Below, one piece after another: positions 51,080 to 55,994 of a stretch of DNA of 55,994 nucleotides. The notes below the pieces were generated by a model that saw only the letters and a program-made list of their open reading frames with translations, was not told the DNA's origin and searched no databases. Position numbers and translations under genes: made by a program. This stretch comes from an uncultured Clostridia bacterium (GTDB taxonomy: Bacteria > Bacillota > Clostridia > Lachnospirales > Anaerotignaceae). The stretch's first letter is position 1. Each line of letters begins with the position of its first letter. The DNA is taken from assembly GCA_944377425.1 (NCBI GenBank), contig CALWEX010000064.1:1-55994 (forward strand), written 5' to 3'.

Positions 51080-53707
51080 ATGAGCAAAAAATATGTTTAT
51101 ATGTTTAATGAAGGAGCCGCCTCGATGAGAGACTTACTGGGCGGTAAAGGAGCCAATCTTGCTGAAATGACTAATATGGGACTTCCTATTCCACAGGGAT
51201 TTACAGTAAGCACTGAGGCTTGTACATACTATAACGAAAACGGAAAAGAGCTTTCTGATGAAATTAAAGAACAGATTGAAACAGCTTTAGCTAAGCTTGA
51301 AGAAAAAGCTGGCAAAAAGCTTGGAGACAACGAGAACCCGCTTCTTGTTTCTGTTCGTTCAGGTGCAAGAGCTTCTATGCCTGGTATGATGGATACTGTT
51401 CTTAATCTTGGTCTTAATGATATATCAGTTAAAGGCCTCGCAAAAGCTACTAATAACGAAAGATTTGCTTACGACTCATACAGAAGATTCATAATGATGT
51501 TTGCCGATGTTGTTATTGGCGTTTCTAAATCAAAATTCGAAAGACACCTTGATGAGTATAAAGAATCCGTTGGCGCTCAGTACGACACAGACCTTACAGC
51601 AGATGACCTTAAAAAAGTAACTGAGGACTTTAAAAAGATTTATTTTGAAGACCAGGGCGTTGAGTTCCCTCAGGACCCTAAGGTACAGCTTTTTGAGGCA
51701 GTTAAAGCGGTTTTCCGCTCATGGGATAACCCACGTGCATTTGTTTACAGAAGAATGAACGATATACCTTACAGCTGGGGTACAGCGGTTAACGTTCAGA
51801 TGATGGTATTTGGCAATATGGGTGATACTTCTGGTACAGGTGTTGCCTTTACAAGAAATGCCGCTACAGGCGAAAGAAAAATGTTCGGTGAGTACCTTAT
51901 TAATGCTCAGGGCGAAGACGTTGTTGCTGGTGTTAGAACTCCTAAGCCTATAGCTACACTTGAGCATGATATGCCAGAAGTTTATAAACAGTTCTGCGAC
52001 CTTTCTTCAAAACTTGAAAGACACTATAAAGATATGCAGGATATGGAGTTTACTATTGAAAACGGCAAACTTTTCTTCCTTCAAACAAGAAATGGTAAAA
52101 GAACAGCTGCTGCTGCTCTTAAAATAGCTGTTGATATGGTTAAAGAAGGCCTTATTACAAAAGAAGAAGCACTTCTTAAAGTTGACCCTAAACAGCTTGA
52201 CCAGCTCCTTCACCCAGCTTTTGATGCTGAAAAACTTAAAGCTGCTGAGCCTATTGGAAAAGGCCTTCCAGCTTCTCCTGGAGCAGGTGCCGGCAAAGTT
52301 TATTTTACAGCTGAGGAAGCTAAAGAAGCTGCTAAAACAGGTGAAAGAGTTGTACTTGTTCGTCTTGAAACAAGCCCAGAAGACATCGAAGGTATGGCTG
52401 CTGCTCAGGGTATACTTACAGTTCGTGGTGGTATGACAAGTCACGCTGCCGTTGTAGCTAGAGGTATGGGCAGATGCTGCGTTTCAGGCTGCGAAGCTAT
52501 TAAGATGAACGAGGAAGAAAAGACATTTACTCTTGGCGGAAGAACATTTAAAGAAGGAGATTATATTTCTCTTGATGGTTCTACAGGCAATATTTATGGT
52601 GAGGATATTCCTACAACAGACCCTGCTATTTCAGGCGATTTTGCCGAGTTTATGAGCTGGGCAGACCATACAAGACGCCTTAAAATAAGAACAAATGCCG
52701 ATACACCTAAAGATGCTGCTAAAGCTGTTGAATTTGGCGCAGAAGGTATTGGACTTACAAGAACAGAGCACATGTTCTTTGAGGAAAACCGTATACTTAA
52801 ATTCCGTGTTATGATTCTTTCAGACTCTGAAGAAGAAAGAACAGCTGCTCTTGAGGCTATTAAACCTTATCAGAAAGAGGACTTTATAGGAATTTACGAG
52901 GCTATGCAGGAAAGACCAGTTACTATCCGCCTTCTTGATCCACCTCTCCATGAGTTCCTTCCTAATACAGATGAAGAATTTGAGCAGATTTCAAAAATAA
53001 TGGGCAAATCTGTTGAGGAGCTTAAAATTAAAGCAAAAGGCCTTCACGAGCTTAACCCAATGATGGGTCACAGAGGCTGCCGTCTTGCTGTAAGCTATCC
53101 TGAAATAGCAAGAATGCAGGCTGCGGCTATAATTGAGGCTGCTCTTACAGTTAAAAAGAACAAAGGCTACAATATTGTACCTGAAATTATGATTCCGCTT
53201 GTTGGTGATGTTAAAGAATTGAAATTTGTTAAAGACCTTATTGTTGAGGTTGCTGACAAACTTATTGCCGAAAGTGGTATAGAAATGAAATATCTTGTTG
53301 GTACTATGATTGAGATACCAAGAGCCGCTCTTACAGCAGACCAGATAGCTACAGAGGCTGAGTTCTTCTCATTTGGTACAAACGACCTTACACAGATGAC
53401 ATACGGTTTATCAAGAGATGACGCAGGTAAGATACTTGCTGATTATATAGATAAAAAGATTTATGAAGGTGACCCTACAGCTAAACTTGACAGAAGCGGT
53501 GTAGGAGAACTTATGAGAATTGCAGTTGAAAAAGGAAGAGCAACAAGACCAGACCTTCACCTTGGAATCTGTGGTGAGCACGGCGGAGACCCATCTTCTA
53601 TAGAGTTCTGCGAGATTTTAGGCCTTGACTATGTATCATGCTCACCATTTAGAGTACCTATAGCAAGACTTGCGGCTGCTCAGGCTGTAATTAACAATCG
53701 TAAATAA
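51080..53707 (+). CDS. ppdK: Pyruvate, phosphate dikinase
   Basis: Interconverts pyruvate + ATP + Pi and PEP + AMP + PPi, used in anaerobes for PPi-linked glycolysis or gluconeogenesis. 875 residues. From ATG 51080 (behind GGAGTGG; a GTG at 51071 is in frame but its position overlaps the site) the phospho-His is His455 in GGMTSHAAVVARG and the C-terminal Cys831 in GICGEHGGDP, the numbering of the Clostridium symbiosum enzyme. The N-terminal ATP-grasp part has GGKGANLAEM, SVRSGARASMPGMMDTVLNLGLN and FLQTRNGKRT; the PEP site has TNDLTQMTYGLSRDD. Confidence 0.97.
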   Translation: MSKKYVYMFNEGAASMRDLLGGKGANLAEMTNMGLPIPQGFTVSTEACTYYNENGKELSDEIKEQIETALAKLEEKAGKKLGDNENPLLVSVRSGARASMPGMMDTVLNLGLNDISVKGLAKATNNERFAYDSYRRFIMMFADVVIGVSKSKFERHLDEYKESVGAQYDTDLTADDLKKVTEDFKKIYFEDQGVEFPQDPKVQLFEAVKAVFRSWDNPRAFVYRRMNDIPYSWGTAVNVQMMVFGNMGDTSGTGVAFTRNAATGERKMFGEYLINAQGEDVVAGVRTPKPIATLEHDMPEVYKQFCDLSSKLERHYKDMQDMEFTIENGKLFFLQTRNGKRTAAAALKIAVDMVKEGLITKEEALLKVDPKQLDQLLHPAFDAEKLKAAEPIGKGLPASPGAGAGKVYFTAEEAKEAAKTGERVVLVRLETSPEDIEGMAAAQGILTVRGGMTSHAAVVARGMGRCCVSGCEAIKMNEEEKTFTLGGRTFKEGDYISLDGSTGNIYGEDIPTTDPAISGDFAEFMSWADHTRRLKIRTNADTPKDAAKAVEFGAEGIGLTRTEHMFFEENRILKFRVMILSDSEEERTAALEAIKPYQKEDFIGIYEAMQERPVTIRLLDPPLHEFLPNTDEEFEQISKIMGKSVEELKIKAKGLHELNPMMGHRGCRLAVSYPEIARMQAAAIIEAALTVKKNKGYNIVPEIMIPLVGDVKELKFVKDLIVEVADKLIAESGIEMKYLVGTMIEIPRAALTADQIATEAEFFSFGTNDLTQMTYGLSRDDAGKILADYIDKKIYEGDPTAKLDRSGVGELMRIAVEKGRATRPDLHLGICGEHGGDPSSIEFCEILGLDYVSCSPFRVPIARLAAAQAVINNRK

Positions 53708-53774
53708 TTAATGATATAATATCTGTTAAAGATTATTATATACACACCAAACCAAACATCATAATCCTACCTTA

Positions 53775-53807
53775 CAGACAGGGCGTACTTAAAGTACGTC
53801 CTGTCTG
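53775..53807 (+). terminator. Strong hairpin after ppdK, no U-tract
   Basis: 14-bp stem CAGACAGGGCGTAC (53775-53788) with GTACGTCCTGTCTG (53794-53807), one G-U pair, loop TTAAA. The 3' side is CTGTGTTTAA, so it may be a terminator of reduced strength or an mRNA-stabilising end. Confidence 0.6.
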
Positions 53808-53973
53808 CTGTGTTTAATTATATTTTGTAATTTTATTGGGATTTTTAGGTAAAAAAATAACTATTTTTAAGAAAAAATTAAAAAATTTGTGATGCATAGT
53901 TAGTATAAACCTGCTATAATAGCCTTGTAATTTGCGGAAGAATAATTACTATAATATTTAAAGAGGGATTTTT

Positions 53974-55008
53974 ATGAAAAAAAGATTTGCGGCAATGGCT
54001 CTTTCATCAGCTATAGTTTTTTGTGGTATATGTGCTTTTGCCTCAGATGGGTTTGTAGTTACACCTGAAAGAAGCTTTGTAACAGAGGAAAGATATACAG
54101 AGGATATTTATTATCCTGTACTGGGGGACAGCTCTTTTCCTATTGCTAAAGCTGTAAATGATAAAATATCAGAAAGTATGTCTGATGTTCGTGAAAGTCT
54201 TAAAAATGCCATAATTGAAACACAGGAAAACTATACAGAAGATATGGCAACAGGAAATTATTCTTATAATTCGGTTTATCAATATAATATGTGTGGTGAC
54301 TTGGTTTCTGTTAAGACAAGTAATTATGTCTATTCCGGCGGAGCCCATGGAATGAGTTATTTGGTTACGTACACAGGAAATATAGGTGGAAAAGATACAT
54401 TTGTACTTAGCGACCTTTTTAAAGAAGAACAAGACGGAATTGCATCTGTTAAGAATATTATTAAAGAAAAAATAAATGAGCAGAAAGATATGTATTTTGA
54501 AGAAGCTGTGACAACTATTGATAGTATGGATTTAAGCAACAGCTTTTACATTGATGAAACAGGCAATTTAGTAATTTACTTTAACCCTTATGAAATAGCA
54601 CCTTATGCAGCTGGAATAATAGAGTTTTCAATTTCTCCTGATGAGTTGGAAGATGTGCTTAAGACAAATATTTACTCGTATCTTAAAAGCGGAGAAAGCG
54701 AAAAATGCCTTTTAAGATTTAATGGTGCACCATTTTATACAGAAAACAGTGTTTTAATAAGTGATGAGGGAACATGTCTTTTGCCTCTTAGGGAAGTAGG
54801 AGAAAAAATAGGCCTTGATATTCAGTGGAGTGCGGAAGAAGGAACTATTGTAAATGGAGAAAGTTTAAGCCAGGAAAGTGGTGCAGTGCTTGTAAAAGAT
54901 ATGTATTATGTACCTGCTGATTATTTTGAGTCATTTAAAGATTACGCAGATGTTTTTACTGACAATAAAGGCATAGTAAATATGTTCTGTGTTAAAACAG
55001 AAAAATAA
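53974..55008 (+). CDS. Secreted DUF4163/DUF3298 protein with copper amine oxidase N-terminal-like domain
   Basis: 344 residues. Signal peptide about 1-23 (MKKRFAAMALSSAIVFCGICAFA). Residues about 35-140 resemble DUF4163 (EERYTEDIYYPVL, SVKTSNYVYSGGAHG) and about 145-235 DUF3298 (FVLSDLFKEEQDGI, LVIYFNPYEIAPYAAGIIEFSI); this pair occurs in RsiV-like and PdaC-like exported proteins, where it binds lysozyme or peptidoglycan. The last 100 residues (FNGAPFYTENSVLISDEGTCLLPLREVGEKIGLDIQW) match a copper amine oxidase N-terminal-like module common in clostridial wall proteins. ATG start with AGAGGGA. No catalytic site visible. Confidence 0.8.
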   Translation: MKKRFAAMALSSAIVFCGICAFASDGFVVTPERSFVTEERYTEDIYYPVLGDSSFPIAKAVNDKISESMSDVRESLKNAIIETQENYTEDMATGNYSYNSVYQYNMCGDLVSVKTSNYVYSGGAHGMSYLVTYTGNIGGKDTFVLSDLFKEEQDGIASVKNIIKEKINEQKDMYFEEAVTTIDSMDLSNSFYIDETGNLVIYFNPYEIAPYAAGIIEFSISPDELEDVLKTNIYSYLKSGESEKCLLRFNGAPFYTENSVLISDEGTCLLPLREVGEKIGLDIQWSAEEGTIVNGESLSQESGAVLVKDMYYVPADYFESFKDYADVFTDNKGIVNMFCVKTEK

Positions 55009-55015
55009 TAGTTTT

Positions 55016-55049
55016 GCGGCGGCATTTAAAGTTTTGCTGCCGCTTTTTG
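55016..55049 (+). terminator. Terminator after the DUF4163/DUF3298 gene
   Basis: GCGGCGGCA (55016-55024) with TGCTGCCGC (55035-55043), one G-U pair, then five T. Confidence 0.88.
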
Positions 55050-55197
55050 CATAAAAGAGAGTTTATATAATTTATTGGGTTTGTTTGCAGATATATGTAT
55101 TTATTAAAGCTATTTTGCTTGAAATAAAAGCGCCTTTATTATAAAATATTGATTTAATGGAAACATATTGTATATTAATTTTTGGGAGGTTATTTTA

Positions 55198-55994
55198 ATG
55201 ACTTTAAGAAAATACGCTGTTGCGGCTTGTGTTATAGCAGCTATGCTTTCATTTACTGCTTGTAGTCAAAATAGCGGCGATTCGTCACAAGCATCGTCAC
55301 AGGTTACAACATCAGCACAGGCTCTATCTGAGGAAAGCTTCAGCGCTGAAAATATAGTTAAGACAGCTTTAGATAGAAATTTAGCTCAAAAAAGTTCTAC
55401 AGCTAAAATGACAACAGAGTTTAAGTTTGAAGGAGATGACGGCGAAGCTACAGCCGTTGTTGCAACAGATATTAAAGCTGTTACAGACCCTGTATTTAAA
55501 CATATTTTAATGGATGTTTCACAAAATGGTGAGCACTTTTCAACATCTGAGTTTTATGTAGATGAAAATGAAAATGGAGAAATGACTCTTTATATATCAT
55601 ATGGCGAAGATTGGTATAAAATGCCTGTAACAGATGGCGAGCTCTTTGCTGTTTTAGGCCAGTACGATGTTAGAGAAGTTACAAATATTGTACTCAACAG
55701 TTTGTCTAATGTTACAGTAGTCGATAAAGAGGAGGTAAACGGCGTTGAGGCTTATAAAGTAGATGCTGTTATTCCTGCTGCTGATGTGCCAGATGTTATA
55801 ATTAATGCTGGTGTTTTTGTGGCAAACGGTCTTACAAATCTTTATGAGGAATACTTTGACGGTGTTACAGACATGCCTGTTACTTTTTACGTTGATGCTT
55901 CAACAGGTGATATAGTTAAGCTTTCATTCGATGCAGGACAGGCTTTCCAAATAGTATCAGACTATGCTTATAATATTGCACAGGAAATTGATGA
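55198..55994 (+). CDS. Lipoprotein, 3' end cut by the window
   Basis: At least 265 residues; the frame is still open at the window end. ATG 55198 follows TGGGAGGT. Residues 1-21 are a lipoprotein signal with lipobox LSFTAC (Cys21 to be lipidated), then a Ser/Gln-rich linker (QNSGDSSQASSQ). The rest is beta-rich: FKFEGDDGEATAVVATDIKAV, YISYGEDWYKMPV, VNGVEAYKVDAVIP, MPVTFYVDASTGDIVKLSFD. This layout resembles DUF6612-type and LolA/RseB-like lipoproteins of Firmicutes, which is an inference from pattern only. Confidence 0.75.
   Translation, partial: MTLRKYAVAACVIAAMLSFTACSQNSGDSSQASSQVTTSAQALSEESFSAENIVKTALDRNLAQKSSTAKMTTEFKFEGDDGEATAVVATDIKAVTDPVFKHILMDVSQNGEHFSTSEFYVDENENGEMTLYISYGEDWYKMPVTDGELFAVLGQYDVREVTNIVLNSLSNVTVVDKEEVNGVEAYKVDAVIPAADVPDVIINAGVFVANGLTNLYEEYFDGVTDMPVTFYVDASTGDIVKLSFDAGQAFQIVSDYAYNIAQEID

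Noticed and set aside
1..55994. CRISPR array, tRNA or rRNA genes, prophage modules
   Set aside because: Reading through all intergenic stretches I found no regularly spaced repeats, no cloverleaf-like GTTCRANNC patterns and no phage structural genes.

Overview
The window is about 56 kb of low-GC, spore-former DNA. A complete spoIIIAA-AH operon, spoIVB, spo0A, AddA-type recombination, SLH-domain surface proteins, pyruvate phosphate dikinase and frequent TTG starts all point to an anaerobic endospore-forming Clostridia (a Lachnospirales-like lineage is my guess). I could run no search, so family-level placement is inference.

Layout. (1) 1-2,970: the 3' end of an IS200/IS605-family tnpA with its hairpin-rich right end, a secreted protein with one C-terminal SLH domain, then a decayed stretch. 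(2) 2,970-6,070, minus strand: tyrA-aroA-GDSL hydrolase operon behind a promoter whose -10 lies in a perfect dyad. (3) 6,072-6,803, minus: a LytTR regulator with a pseudo-receiver, divergent from (4) spoIIIAA-AH (6,962-11,938), the forespore-mother cell channel, with a candidate sigma-E promoter. (5) 12,205-21,198: the conserved Asp23/Gls24-nusB-xseA-xseB-ispA-dxs-tlyA-nadK-argR-recN cluster (stress protein, transcription, DNA repair, isoprenoids, NAD kinase). (6) 21,398-23,215: an XRE regulator divergent from mnmA. (7) spoIVB and spo0A (23,391-25,542). (8) A chloramphenicol-acetyltransferase-like gene, minus strand. (9) hisZGDBHAFIE (26,439-33,039), with no hisC or histidinol-phosphatase. (10) An unknown 200-aa protein plus addA, without addB. 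(11) 37,509-43,734: small membrane-anchored protein, large SLH/repeat protein, radical SAM protein, membrane protein, SHOCT-like protein, lepB, DUF896 protein. (12) 44,007 to the end: hypothetical protein, gap, DegT-family aminotransferase, CLC transporter, Na/Pi cotransporter, ppdK, DUF4163/DUF3298-like secreted protein, and a lipoprotein cut by the window end.

The most notable observation is Spo0A. The gene sits in its canonical place after spoIVB and its DNA-binding half is well conserved, but all four hallmark residues of the phospho-receiver are replaced (acidic pair by Cys-Cys, phospho-Asp by Tyr, switch Thr by Asn, Lys by Glu). This Spo0A probably cannot be phosphorylated in the usual way, which implies another mode of sporulation control. 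The LytTR regulator 18 kb upstream shows the same kind of loss. A perfect 7-bp 0A-box lies just downstream of a predicted promoter for the XRE regulator, two genes upstream of spoIVB.

Most genes stand in head-to-tail operons with 1-26 bp overlaps. Rho-independent terminators separate nearly every block and are listed individually.
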